This document shows, piece by piece, positions 25,075 through 33,872 of a DNA stretch of 64,000 nucleotides (position 1 is its first letter; each line of letters begins with the position of its first letter). This stretch comes from Paraburkholderia sejongensis (GTDB taxonomy: Bacteria > Pseudomonadota > Gammaproteobacteria > Burkholderiales > Burkholderiaceae), in the NCBI RefSeq assembly GCF_020880815.1, contig NZ_JAJITD010000007.1, forward strand, positions 339,304-403,303, written 5' to 3'. The notes beneath the pieces were generated by a model. The model was not told the origin of the DNA. It did not search any database and was given only the letters and a program-made list of their open reading frames with translations. A program made the translations under genes and the position numbers.

Positions 25075-26997
25075 GTGCCGACTTCATCGCACACCGCCCG
25101 CCCGCTTATCGAAACCTTGCCGCCGCAGCGCGTGCTCGCGGTCGACGATCTGACGGTCGCGTTCCGCCGCGGCGGCTCGATCTTCAACGCGGTGCGCAAT
25201 CTGTCGTTTACGGTCGAGCGCGGCGAAACGCTCGCGATCGTCGGCGAATCGGGCTCCGGCAAATCGGTCACGTCGCTTGCGCTGATGCGCCTGATCGAGC
25301 ATGGCGGCGGCCGGCTCGCCGGCGGCAGCATCGCGTTCCGGCGTCGCGACGGCAGCGTGCTCGATCTCGCGCAAGCATCGTCCGGCGCGATGCGCTCGGT
25401 TCGCGGCGCCGACATCGCGATGATCTTCCAGGAGCCGATGACCTCGCTCAATCCGGTGTTTACGGTCGGCGACCAGATCAGCGAGGCGATCGCGCTGCAC
25501 CAGGGCAAGAGCCGCGAGGCCGCGTGGGCCGAAACCTTGCGTCTGCTCGAACTGGTTCGGATTCCTGAGGCTCGCCGGGTGGCCGGGCGTTTTCCGCATC
25601 AATTGTCGGGCGGGATGCGCCAGCGCGTGATGATCGCGATGGCGCTCTCGTGCAAGCCCGCGTTGCTGATCGCCGACGAGCCGACCACCGCGCTCGACGT
25701 GACGATCCAGGCGCAGATCCTGCAACTGATCCGCGGCTTGCAGGACGAGATGAACATGGGCGTGATCTTCATCACGCACGACATGGGCGTGGTCGCCGAA
25801 GTGGCTGACCGCGTACTGGTGATGTATCGCGGCGACAAGGTCGAGGAAGGGCCGTCCGACACGCTGTTCGCCGCGCCGTCGCATCCGTACACGAAGGCGT
25901 TGCTCGCGGCGGTGCCGCGGCTCGGCTCGATGCAGGGCACCGACCGGCCCGCGCGCTTCCCGATCCTGAGCGTCGAGCAAGCCGGTGCCAACGGCGCCGA
26001 TGCGGCAGTGCAGCCGGCCGCGAGCGTCGCCGAACAAGCGCAGCCGCCGGTGCGCGACGATACCCCGCCGATTCTGCGGGTGCGCGATCTGGTCACGCGC
26101 TTTCCGGTCCGCACCGGCCTGTTCGGCCGCGTGACCGGGCGCGTGCATGCGGTCGAAAAAGTCAGCTTCGATCTGCGGCCCGGCGAAACGCTCGCGCTGG
26201 TCGGCGAATCCGGCTGCGGTAAATCGACCACCGGCCGCTCGCTGCTGCGTCTGGTCGAAAGCCAGAGCGGTTCGATCGAGTTCGCCGGCAAGGAAATCGG
26301 CTCGCTGACCGGCCCCGCGTTGCAGGCGTTGCGGCGCGATATCCAGTTCATTTTCCAGGACCCGTTCGCGTCGCTCAATCCGCGTCTGACGGTGGGCTTC
26401 TCGATCATGGAGCCGCTGCTCGTGCACGGCGTCGCGCAGGGCGCCGAAGCGCAGGCGCGCGTTGCGTGGCTGCTCGAAAAAGTCGGTTTGCCGGCCGAAG
26501 CCGCGCGCCGCTATCCGCACGAATTCTCCGGCGGCCAGCGCCAGCGGATCGCCATCGCGCGCGCGCTCGCTTTGAATCCAAAGGTCGTGATCGCCGACGA
26601 ATCGGTGTCCGCGCTCGACGTGTCCGTGCAGGCGCAGATCGTCAACCTGATGCTCGATCTGCAGCGCGAACTGGGCGTCGCGTATCTGTTCATTTCGCAC
26701 GACATGGCGGTGGTCGAGCGCATCAGCCATCGGGTCGCGGTGATGTACCTCGGCCAGATCGTCGAGATCGGACCGCGCCGCGCGGTGTTCGAGGCACCGC
26801 AGCATCCGTACACGAAGAAGCTGATGAGCGCGGTGCCGGTCGCCGACCCCGCGCGCCGTCACGCGAAGCGGATGCTCGCCGCCGACGACATCCCGAGCCC
26901 GATCCGCGCACTGCACGACGAGCCGCTGGTCGCGCCGCTGATCGCAGTGGGCCCCGATCATTTCGTCGCGCAGCATCGCGTCGGCGGCGCGTACTGA
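25075..26997 (+). CDS. gsiA: Dipeptide/glutathione-type ABC transporter, fused double ATPase (GsiA)
   Basis: A 640-residue cytosolic ATPase made of two complete ABC domains. Domain 1 has Walker A GESGSGKS, signature LSGGMRQR and Walker B LLIADEPT. Domain 2, from about residue 340, has GESGCGKS, FSGGQRQR and VVIADES. Both carry the oligopeptide-type C-terminal HPYTK segment. The start is GTG 25075 with AAAGGA 6 nt upstream. It powers the GsiC/GsiD permeases. Glutathione is the E. coli substrate, but the neighbouring peptidases suggest other peptides are possible. Confidence 0.93.
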   Translation: MPTSSHTARPLIETLPPQRVLAVDDLTVAFRRGGSIFNAVRNLSFTVERGETLAIVGESGSGKSVTSLALMRLIEHGGGRLAGGSIAFRRRDGSVLDLAQASSGAMRSVRGADIAMIFQEPMTSLNPVFTVGDQISEAIALHQGKSREAAWAETLRLLELVRIPEARRVAGRFPHQLSGGMRQRVMIAMALSCKPALLIADEPTTALDVTIQAQILQLIRGLQDEMNMGVIFITHDMGVVAEVADRVLVMYRGDKVEEGPSDTLFAAPSHPYTKALLAAVPRLGSMQGTDRPARFPILSVEQAGANGADAAVQPAASVAEQAQPPVRDDTPPILRVRDLVTRFPVRTGLFGRVTGRVHAVEKVSFDLRPGETLALVGESGCGKSTTGRSLLRLVESQSGSIEFAGKEIGSLTGPALQALRRDIQFIFQDPFASLNPRLTVGFSIMEPLLVHGVAQGAEAQARVAWLLEKVGLPAEAARRYPHEFSGGQRQRIAIARALALNPKVVIADESVSALDVSVQAQIVNLMLDLQRELGVAYLFISHDMAVVERISHRVAVMYLGQIVEIGPRRAVFEAPQHPYTKKLMSAVPVADPARRHAKRMLAADDIPSPIRALHDEPLVAPLIAVGPDHFVAQHRVGGAY

Positions 26998-27142
26998 GCC
27001 ACCGGATAACCAAACCTTCGTTGCGGCCGCATATGCGCCGCGCGAGCCGCAGCACCCTGTAGTACTCCGTAGTACCGCGCAACACCAACCATAACGACCC
27101 AGTCACACCTTCAACGTCAATCTCGCAGCCTGGAGCAATCTG

Positions 27143-28705
27143 ATGAACCTGCTGTTTCCGTCTTCTCCATTTCGTTTGCGCGCGCTCGTCAGCGGCGGCG
27201 CGGTGGTGTTCGCGATGCTCGCGGGCAATCCGGCGCAGGCCGAAACCACGGCCGTGATGGCCGTCGCGTCGACCTTCACGACGCTCGATCCGTACGACGC
27301 GAACGACACGCTGTCGCAGGCAGTCGCGAAGTCGTTCTACCAGGGGCTATTCGGTTTCGACAAGGACATGAAGCTCGTCAATGTGCTCGCCGACAGCTAC
27401 GACGTGAGCCCCGATGCGAAGGTCTACACGTTCAAGCTGCGCCATGGCGTGAAGTTCCAGGACGGCACCGACTTCAACGCGGCCGCGGTGAAAGCGAACT
27501 TCGATCGCGTGACCGACCCGGCGAACAAGCTCAAGCGCTACAGCATGTTCAACCGCATCGAGAAGACCGAGGTGGTCGATCCGTACACGGTGCGCGTCAC
27601 GCTGAAGGCGCCGTTCTCGGCGTTCGTGAACGTGCTCGCGCATCCGTCGGCGGTGATGATCTCGCCGGCCGCGCTCAAGCAGTACGGCAAGGACATCGCG
27701 TTCCATCCGGTCGGCACCGGCCCGTTCGAATTCGTGAAATGGGACCCGGCGGGCGATCTGACCGTGAAGAAATTCGCCGGCTACTGGAAGAAGGGCTACC
27801 CCAAGATCGATGCGATCGACTGGAAACCGGTGGTCGATAACAACACGCGCGCCGCGCTGATGCGCACCGGCGAAGCGGACTTCGCGTTCCAGGTGCCGTA
27901 CGAGCAGGTCGCGCAGTTGCAGGCGAGCCCGAAGGTCGACGTGATTGCGACGCCGTCGATCATCGCGCGCTACCTCAGCATGAACATGAACCAGAAGCCC
28001 TTCGACAACCTCAAGGTGCGTCAGGCGCTGAACTACGCGATCAACAAGGAGGCGCTCGCGAAGGTCGCTTTCTCGGGCAACGCGGAGTCGATGGAGGGCG
28101 TGGTGCCGAAGGGCGTCGATTACGCGACGAAGACCGGCCCCTGGCCGTACGATCCGGCGAAGGCGCGCGAACTGCTGAAGGAAGCCGGCTATCCGAACGG
28201 TTTCGACACCACGCTGTGGGCCGCGTATAACAACTCGACGTCGCAGAAAGTGATCCAGTTCCTGCAGCAGCAGCTCGCTCAGGTCGGCGTGAAGGCGAAG
28301 GTCGAAGCGCTCGAAGCGGGGCAGCGGGTCGCCAAGGTGGAAAGCGCGCAGGACCCGGCCACCGCGCCGGTGCGGCTGTTCTACACCGGCTGGTCGGCGT
28401 CGACGGGCGAAGCGGACTGGGCGCTGACCCCGCTGCTCGCGGGTCACGCGTTTCCGCCGAAGATGCTCAACACCGCGTACTACAGGAACGACGCGGTCGA
28501 CAGCGATCTGAAGCAGGCGCTCGAAACCACCGATCGCACGCAGAAGGCGTCGCTGTATGCGGATGCGCAAAAGCGCGTGTGGGCCGACGCGCCGTGGGTG
28601 TTCCTGATCAAGGAGAAGGTCGTGTACGCGCGCAGCAAGCGCCTGTCGGGCGCATACGTCGCGCCGGACGGCTCGTTCAACTTCGACGAGATCGCGGTCA
28701 AGTAA
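27143..28705 (+). CDS. gsiB: Peptide/glutathione ABC transporter substrate-binding protein (GsiB-like)
   Basis: Periplasmic binding protein of the SBP_bac_5 family, 520 residues. A Sec signal peptide ends at NPAQA|ETT (about residue 32). Family segments include LDPYDAND, YTFKLRHGVKFQDGTDFNA, FHPVGTGPFEFVKWDP and RQALNYAINKEAL. It sits between gsiA and the permeases as in E. coli gsi. The substrate could be glutathione or another short, possibly isoaspartyl or D-residue, peptide. Confidence 0.92.
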   Translation: MNLLFPSSPFRLRALVSGGAVVFAMLAGNPAQAETTAVMAVASTFTTLDPYDANDTLSQAVAKSFYQGLFGFDKDMKLVNVLADSYDVSPDAKVYTFKLRHGVKFQDGTDFNAAAVKANFDRVTDPANKLKRYSMFNRIEKTEVVDPYTVRVTLKAPFSAFVNVLAHPSAVMISPAALKQYGKDIAFHPVGTGPFEFVKWDPAGDLTVKKFAGYWKKGYPKIDAIDWKPVVDNNTRAALMRTGEADFAFQVPYEQVAQLQASPKVDVIATPSIIARYLSMNMNQKPFDNLKVRQALNYAINKEALAKVAFSGNAESMEGVVPKGVDYATKTGPWPYDPAKARELLKEAGYPNGFDTTLWAAYNNSTSQKVIQFLQQQLAQVGVKAKVEALEAGQRVAKVESAQDPATAPVRLFYTGWSASTGEADWALTPLLAGHAFPPKMLNTAYYRNDAVDSDLKQALETTDRTQKASLYADAQKRVWADAPWVFLIKEKVVYARSKRLSGAYVAPDGSFNFDEIAVK

Positions 28706-28774
28706 TCAGTCGAACGCGCGGCCCGCGGGCCGCGCCCGATTCTCCGTTGCCTGCATTTCTGCCGGATTGGTTTC

Positions 28775-29695
28775 ATGCTGAACTTCCTCGTCAAACGTCT
28801 TTTTGGCCTGCTGCCGACGCTTTTCATCGTCGCCGTGCTGGTATTCCTGTTCGTGCATCTGCTGCCGGGCGACCCGGCGCGGCTCGCCGCCGGTCCCGAA
28901 GCGGACGACGCGACGGTCGCGCTGGTGCGTGCCGACCTCGGGCTCGACAGGCCGCTGCCGCAGCAGTTCGTCAATTTCTTCTGGCGCATCGCGCACGGCG
29001 ACTTCGGCGTGTCGACGCGCAGCAAGCGGCCGGTCAGCCAGGAAATCGCCGAACGCTTCATGCCGACGCTGTGGCTCACGCTCGCGAGCATGGTGTGGGC
29101 GGTCGCGATCGGCATGGCGCTCGGCATCGTCTCGGCGGTGTGGCGTAACCGCTGGCCCGACCGGCTCGGGATGACGCTCGCGGTGTCCGGCATTTCGTTT
29201 CCGGCGTTCGCGCTCGGCATGCTGTTGATGGAAGTATTCTCGGTGCAACTGGGCTGGCTGCCGATCGTCGGCGACGGCACGTGGCGCGGCTACGTGCTGC
29301 CGTCGCTGACGCTCGGCGCGGCGGTCGCGGCGGTGATGGCGCGCTTCACGCGGGCGTCGTTCGTCGAGGTGATGCACGAGGACTTCGTGCGCACCGCGCG
29401 TGCGAAGGGCGTGCCGGAGTGGCGCGTGATCGCCAGACACTGCCTGCGCAACGCGCTGATTCCGGTCGTCACGATGATGGGTCTGCAGTTCGGCTTCCTG
29501 CTGGGCGGCTCGATCGTCGTCGAGGTCGTGTTCAACTGGCCGGGGCTTGGGCGTCTGCTCATCGACGCGGTATCGATGCGCGACTATCCGGTCATTCAGG
29601 CGGAAGTGCTGTTGTTTTCGCTCGAATTCATCATCATCAACCTGATCGTCGACGTGCTGTACGCGGTGATCAATCCGACTATCCGTTTCAAGTGA
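28775..29695 (+). CDS. gsiC: Peptide/glutathione ABC transporter permease (GsiC-like)
   Basis: Inner-membrane permease of the DppB class, 306 residues. N-terminal LNFLVKRLFGLLPTLFIVAVLVF, the family PGDPAR motif, and the coupling loop EVMHEDFVRTARAKGVPEWRVI with RNALIPV. The C-terminus ends VDVLYAVINPTIRFK. It lies 7 bp upstream of gsiD. Confidence 0.94.
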   Translation: MLNFLVKRLFGLLPTLFIVAVLVFLFVHLLPGDPARLAAGPEADDATVALVRADLGLDRPLPQQFVNFFWRIAHGDFGVSTRSKRPVSQEIAERFMPTLWLTLASMVWAVAIGMALGIVSAVWRNRWPDRLGMTLAVSGISFPAFALGMLLMEVFSVQLGWLPIVGDGTWRGYVLPSLTLGAAVAAVMARFTRASFVEVMHEDFVRTARAKGVPEWRVIARHCLRNALIPVVTMMGLQFGFLLGGSIVVEVVFNWPGLGRLLIDAVSMRDYPVIQAEVLLFSLEFIIINLIVDVLYAVINPTIRFK

Positions 29696-29702
29696 GGCGC
29701 GC

Positions 29703-30608
29703 ATGAGCACCACCGCCACCGGGCCGAATGCGGCCAACGCCGCCCCCGCCGAACGCGCGATCCGCACGCCGTGGAGCGAGTTCTGGCGCAAATTCCGCAA
29801 GCAGCACGTCGCGATGGCCGCCGGCCTGTTCGTGCTGCTGCTGGTCGTCGTCGCGATCGTCGCGCCGCACATCGTGCCGTACGACCCGGAGAACTTCTTC
29901 GACTACGACGCGCTGAACGCGGGGCCGTCGGCCGCGCACTGGTTCGGCGTCGATTCGCTGGGCCGCGATATTTTCAGTCGCATCCTGGCCGGCTCGCGCA
30001 TCTCGCTCGAGGCAGGCTTTCTGTCGGTCGCGATCGGCGCGGTGATCGGTACTTTCTTCGGACTGCTGGCCGGTTACTACGAAGGCTGGTGGGACCGCAT
30101 CACGATGCGTGTGGCCGACGTGCTGTTCGCGTTTCCCGGCATCCTGCTCGCGATCGGGGTGGTCGCGATTCTCGGCAACGGCATGATCAACGTGATCTTC
30201 GCGGTCGCGATCTTCAGCATTCCCGCGTTCGCGCGGCTGGTGCGCGGCAATACGCTGATGCTCAAGCAGCTCACGTATATCGAGGCGGCGCGCAGCATCG
30301 GCGCGTCGGACTGGACGATCATCGTGCGACACATTCTGCCGGGGACCATTTCATCGGTCGTCGTGTATCTGACGATGCGCATCGGCACCTCGATCATCAC
30401 CGCGGCGAGTCTGTCGTTTCTCGGCCTCGGCGCGCAGCCGCCGACCCCGGAGTGGGGCGCGATGCTGAACGAGGCGCGCGCCGATATGGTGACCGCGCCG
30501 CATATCGCGCTGTTTCCGAGCCTGGCGATTTTCCTGACCGTGCTCGCGTTCAATCTGCTCGGCGACGGTCTGCGCGACGCGCTCGATCCGAAGCTGGACC
30601 GGCCATGA
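29703..30608 (+). CDS. gsiD: Peptide/glutathione ABC transporter permease (GsiD-like)
   Basis: DppC-class permease of 301 residues that partners GsiC. A 40-residue polar N-terminus precedes the first helix. HWFGVDSLGRDIFSRIL and the coupling loop YIEAARSIGASDWTIIVRHILPG are diagnostic. The stop TGA overlaps the start of the following peptidase gene (ATGA), so uptake and hydrolysis are translationally linked. Confidence 0.94.
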   Translation: MSTTATGPNAANAAPAERAIRTPWSEFWRKFRKQHVAMAAGLFVLLLVVVAIVAPHIVPYDPENFFDYDALNAGPSAAHWFGVDSLGRDIFSRILAGSRISLEAGFLSVAIGAVIGTFFGLLAGYYEGWWDRITMRVADVLFAFPGILLAIGVVAILGNGMINVIFAVAIFSIPAFARLVRGNTLMLKQLTYIEAARSIGASDWTIIVRHILPGTISSVVVYLTMRIGTSIITAASLSFLGLGAQPPTPEWGAMLNEARADMVTAPHIALFPSLAIFLTVLAFNLLGDGLRDALDPKLDRP

Positions 30609-31774
30609 GTCACACTAACGATTTTGCCGCCGGCGCGCACCGGGGCGCGGCTTCGCGTGCGGCGCCGCGCGCGCCGCATATCGGCGTGTTGCCGGCCGGC
30701 CCGCTCGGCACGATCGCCGACGTCGCCGGCGTCACCGTCGGACATTGCACGCTCGCCGACGGCGCGCTGCAAACCGGCGTGACCGTGCTCCGGCCGCATC
30801 GCGGCGATCCGTTCGTCGCCAAGGTGCCGGCCGCGGCGTCGGTGATCAACGGCTTCGGCAAAAGCATCGGCCTCGTGCAGCTCGACGAACTCGGCACGCT
30901 CGAAACGCCGATCGCGCTGACCAACACGTTCGGTGTCGGCGCGCTCGCGCAGGCGCAGATCCGCGCGGCGATTCGCGCGAATTCGCGCATCGGCCGCGAG
31001 TGGTCGACGGTCAATCCGCTCGTGTTCGAATGCAACGACGGCTATCTCAACGACATTCAGGCGCTCGCGATCGGCGAGCAGCATTTCGATCAAGCGTTCG
31101 CCGCCGCCGGCACCGAGGTCGCAAGCGGCGCGGTCGGCGCCGGGCGAGGAATGTCGAGTTTCGATCTGAAGGGCGGGATCGGCACTGCGTCGCGCGTGGT
31201 GCGGGTCGCGGGACGCGACTATATGGTCGGCGCGCTCGTGCTCGCGAACTTCGGCCGTCTGCCGATGCTGACCATCGACGGCACGCCGCTTGGCCGCCTG
31301 CTGGCTGACCGCGCGGCGGCTGCGGGCGCCGGCACGCCTAGCGCGGCGGCTGACCCGATCGCTGACCCAATGGCTCACCCAACCACCGGCAAGCCCGAAC
31401 AAGGCTCGATCATCATGATCGTCGCGACCGATGCGCCGCTCGACGCGCGCCAGCTAAAACGCGTGTCGTTGCGCGCGGCGGCGGGCCTTGCGCGCACCGG
31501 CTCGGTGTACGGGCACGGTAGCGGCGACATCGCGCTGGCGTTCTCCACCGCGTACACGGTGCCGTACGACGCGGACCTCGTCACGCTGCCGCCGCTCGTC
31601 GCCGATCACTGCCTGGACCCGCTGTTTCGCGCGTGCGCCGACAGCGTCGAGCAGGCGATCGTCGATGCGTTGTGGAGCGCCGAATCGGTAACCGGCCGCG
31701 ACGGACACCGGCGACGGTCGCTGCGCGACAGCGTGCCGGACCTCGCCGAACTGCTGGGGCTGTCCACGCGATGA
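30605..31774 (+). CDS. P1-family aminopeptidase (DmpA-type L-aminopeptidase/D-esterase)
   Basis: N-terminal-nucleophile peptidase of the P1/DmpA family, which autoprocesses into two subunits. 389 residues. Family signatures are GVTVGHCTL, INGFGKSIGLVQLDELGTLETPIALTNTFGVG, a Gly-rich region AGRGMSSFDLKGGIGTASR with the presumed cleavage/nucleophile Ser, and YGHGSGDIALAFSTA. A short Ala/Pro-rich insertion with ADPIADPMAHP repeats lies near residue 250. Coupled by 4-bp ATGA overlaps to gsiD upstream and the M55 gene downstream. Likely releases N-terminal L- or D-residues, or acts on beta-peptides. Confidence 0.9.
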   Translation: MSHTNDFAAGAHRGAASRAAPRAPHIGVLPAGPLGTIADVAGVTVGHCTLADGALQTGVTVLRPHRGDPFVAKVPAAASVINGFGKSIGLVQLDELGTLETPIALTNTFGVGALAQAQIRAAIRANSRIGREWSTVNPLVFECNDGYLNDIQALAIGEQHFDQAFAAAGTEVASGAVGAGRGMSSFDLKGGIGTASRVVRVAGRDYMVGALVLANFGRLPMLTIDGTPLGRLLADRAAAAGAGTPSAAADPIADPMAHPTTGKPEQGSIIMIVATDAPLDARQLKRVSLRAAAGLARTGSVYGHGSGDIALAFSTAYTVPYDADLVTLPPLVADHCLDPLFRACADSVEQAIVDALWSAESVTGRDGHRRRSLRDSVPDLAELLGLSTR

Positions 31775-32610
31775 AAGTCCTGATTTCCACCGATATCGAA
31801 GGCGTGGCCGGCGTCTTCCATCCCGAGCAGACGCGCGCGGGCAACGGCGAATACGAAGCCGCGCGCCGCTGGATGACGCTCGAAGCGAACGCGGCGATCG
31901 AAGGCGCGTTCGCGGGCGGCGCGACCGACGTGTGGGTCAACGATTCGCACGGCGGCTTTCGCAACCTGCTGCCGGATCTGCTCGATCCGCGCGCGCAAAT
32001 CGTGCTCGGCAAACCGCGTACGCTGGGGATGATGGCCGGCGTCGAATACGGCGTGGCGCTGGTGTTCATGATCGGCTATCACGCGAAGGCGCAGACGCGC
32101 GGGATCCTCGCGCATACGATCAACAGCTTCGCGTTCGCGCGTGTCGCGTTCAACGGCGTCGAGCTTGGCGAAGCAGGTGTGTATGGCGCGCTGGCGGAAG
32201 AATACGGCGCGCGGGTCGCGCTGTTATCGGGCGACGATGTGTTCGCCGAGGAAACCGCGCCGCGTTTTCCGGACGCGCGTTTCGTCGTCACCAAAAACGC
32301 GACAGGGCACGCGAGCGGCATCACACAGGCGCCGGCGATGGTGCGCGAAGCGTTGCAAGCGGCCGCGCGCGATGTGGTTCGCCAGCATCTCGAAGCGGGC
32401 CGCGCGCCCGAGGTATCTGACGCGCGGCCGCGACCGCAGCCGGTCGAATGCGAGCTGCGCGTGCAAACCAGTGGCCTCGCCGATCTGTTCTGTCAGTGGC
32501 CGACGCTCACGCGCGTCGATGGCGTGACGCTGCGCTTTAGCGCGGCATCGGCCGAGCATGCGGTGCGGATGCTGAACTGTCTGTCGGCGATGTCGTTCAT
32601 GCTGCGTTGA
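31771..32610 (+). CDS. M55-family D-aminopeptidase (DppA-like)
   Basis: Zinc peptidase related to Bacillus DppA, which releases D-alanine from D-Ala peptides. 279 residues. Family residues are seen in MKVLISTDIEGVAG (metal-binding Asp and Glu), DSHGG, FMIGYHAKA and HTINSFAF. It is the last gene of the rpiR-iaaA-gsiABCD-P1-M55 operon and overlaps the P1 gene by 4 bp. With the DmpA-type enzyme it suggests the operon handles cell-wall-derived or D-residue peptides. Confidence 0.92.
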   Translation: MKVLISTDIEGVAGVFHPEQTRAGNGEYEAARRWMTLEANAAIEGAFAGGATDVWVNDSHGGFRNLLPDLLDPRAQIVLGKPRTLGMMAGVEYGVALVFMIGYHAKAQTRGILAHTINSFAFARVAFNGVELGEAGVYGALAEEYGARVALLSGDDVFAEETAPRFPDARFVVTKNATGHASGITQAPAMVREALQAAARDVVRQHLEAGRAPEVSDARPRPQPVECELRVQTSGLADLFCQWPTLTRVDGVTLRFSAASAEHAVRMLNCLSAMSFMLR

Positions 32611-32655
32611 GCGTTTTCGCCCCGGCTAACTACGTGTGCTCGCGGCCGCAAACTA

Positions 32656-33588
32656 CTAACGCTGCGACCGGCTCAACTCGCGCGCCGCGTGATCGATCGC
32701 ATCGGCGACCGCGCCCGCATGCGACACCGGCGCGAGATGGCTCGACGCGACCGGCACCACCTTCGCGCCGATCCGCTCGGCGATCGACTTCTGCAGCGCG
32801 GGCGACACCGCGCGGTCCTGCGTCGTCAGCACATACCACGACGGCCGGTCCTTCCAGCCGATCTGATCGACCGGTTCGTCGAACGCCTGCGCGGCGATCG
32901 GCACCTGCGCGGCGGCGAGCACGCGCGTGACCATCTCGGGCACGTCGGCGGCGAGGTCCGCGCGATAGCGCGCGCGGTCGAGCCACAGAAAACCGTTCGC
33001 GTCCTTGCTGATGCTCTGGCCGGCCGGCATCGGGCCGCCCGCCTTCATCACGTCCATCGCCGACTCGTGCAGCTGGGGCGCGAGCGCGGCCACATACACG
33101 AGCCCCGCGACGTTCGGCGCATTCGCCGCCACTTCGGTGATCACCACGCCGCCCCACGAATGGCCGACCAGCAGCACCGGACCGTTTTCGCGCGCGAGCA
33201 CGCGACGGGTCGCGGCGACATCGTCGGCAAGCGACGTCAGCGGGTTCTGCACCGAACTCACGTGATAGCCCTTGCGCTGCAGCTTGGCGACCACGCCATT
33301 CCAGCTCGAACCGTCGACGAACGCGCCATGCACCAGCACGATATTGCGCACCGGACCGGCGAGCGGCACGGCAGCGGGTTTGGCGGGAGTGGGGGCGCCC
33401 TGAGGCGCCTGTGTCGCAGCGGGGGCCGGCCCCGTGCTGCCCTGTGCGCCGGAATCACCGGCCGGAGGCGTTGCAGCAGGCCCCTGTTCAGCACCGGGCG
33501 CGGCCGTAGGCGCGGTTTGAGCGAACGTTGTCGCGCCAGCGAAGCACAGGCACAAAACGGCGGCGTGAAGCGGACGTCTGAGCAGCAT
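32656..33588 (-). CDS. Secreted alpha/beta hydrolase
   Basis: An exported protein of 310 residues. The signal peptide MLLRRPLHAAVLCLCFAGATTFA is followed by about 65 residues of Pro/Ala/Gly/Thr linker, then an alpha/beta-hydrolase fold. The oxyanion segment is VLVHGAFVDGSSW, the nucleophile elbow GHSWGG, and the catalytic His region SSHLAPVSH. ATG 33588 is chosen because GGAG lies 7 nt upstream and it begins the signal peptide. It resembles salicylate/pheromone esterase-like hydrolases; substrate unknown. It stands alone. Confidence 0.85.
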   Translation of the reverse strand: MLLRRPLHAAVLCLCFAGATTFAQTAPTAAPGAEQGPAATPPAGDSGAQGSTGPAPAATQAPQGAPTPAKPAAVPLAGPVRNIVLVHGAFVDGSSWNGVVAKLQRKGYHVSSVQNPLTSLADDVAATRRVLARENGPVLLVGHSWGGVVITEVAANAPNVAGLVYVAALAPQLHESAMDVMKAGGPMPAGQSISKDANGFLWLDRARYRADLAADVPEMVTRVLAAAQVPIAAQAFDEPVDQIGWKDRPSWYVLTTQDRAVSPALQKSIAERIGAKVVPVASSHLAPVSHAGAVADAIDHAARELSRSQR

Positions 33589-33706
33589 GATGAAACTCCG
33601 CGGGCTGAGAGTCGAACTCGGGAACATACCGAAGCGCCCCTGCCGTGACAATCACAATCCGCGCACTTAGGTGCGGCGCAGAACTAACCGGGGTTGCTAC
33701 GAATAT

Positions 33707-33734
33707 CGGGTCAAAATTGGCCGGGTTAAAATTG
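33707..33734 (+). repeat. Direct repeat upstream of the amino-acid permease
   Basis: Two 13-bp copies, CGGGTCAAAATTG (33707-33719) and CGGGTTAAAATTG (33722-33734), with a 15-bp period. Could be a tandem regulator site. The rest of the 33589-33872 gap shows nothing else clear. Confidence 0.5.
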
Positions 33735-33872
33735 CCGGTTCGCCGCGGCGGCGCCGTGCCCGTCCGGGAAATAGGTGCCGAACCGGCGGCGAGCGGGACG
33801 CAAGCAGATCGTTCCCATACGTTGTTCCAATCAAGCGCTCGCCAACGAGCGGTCTCCACATAGCAGAGCGCA

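Noticed and set aside
23439..25508. 689-codon minus-strand frame
   Set aside because: Shadow of rpiR and iaaA; Arg/Ala-rich with no recognisable domain.
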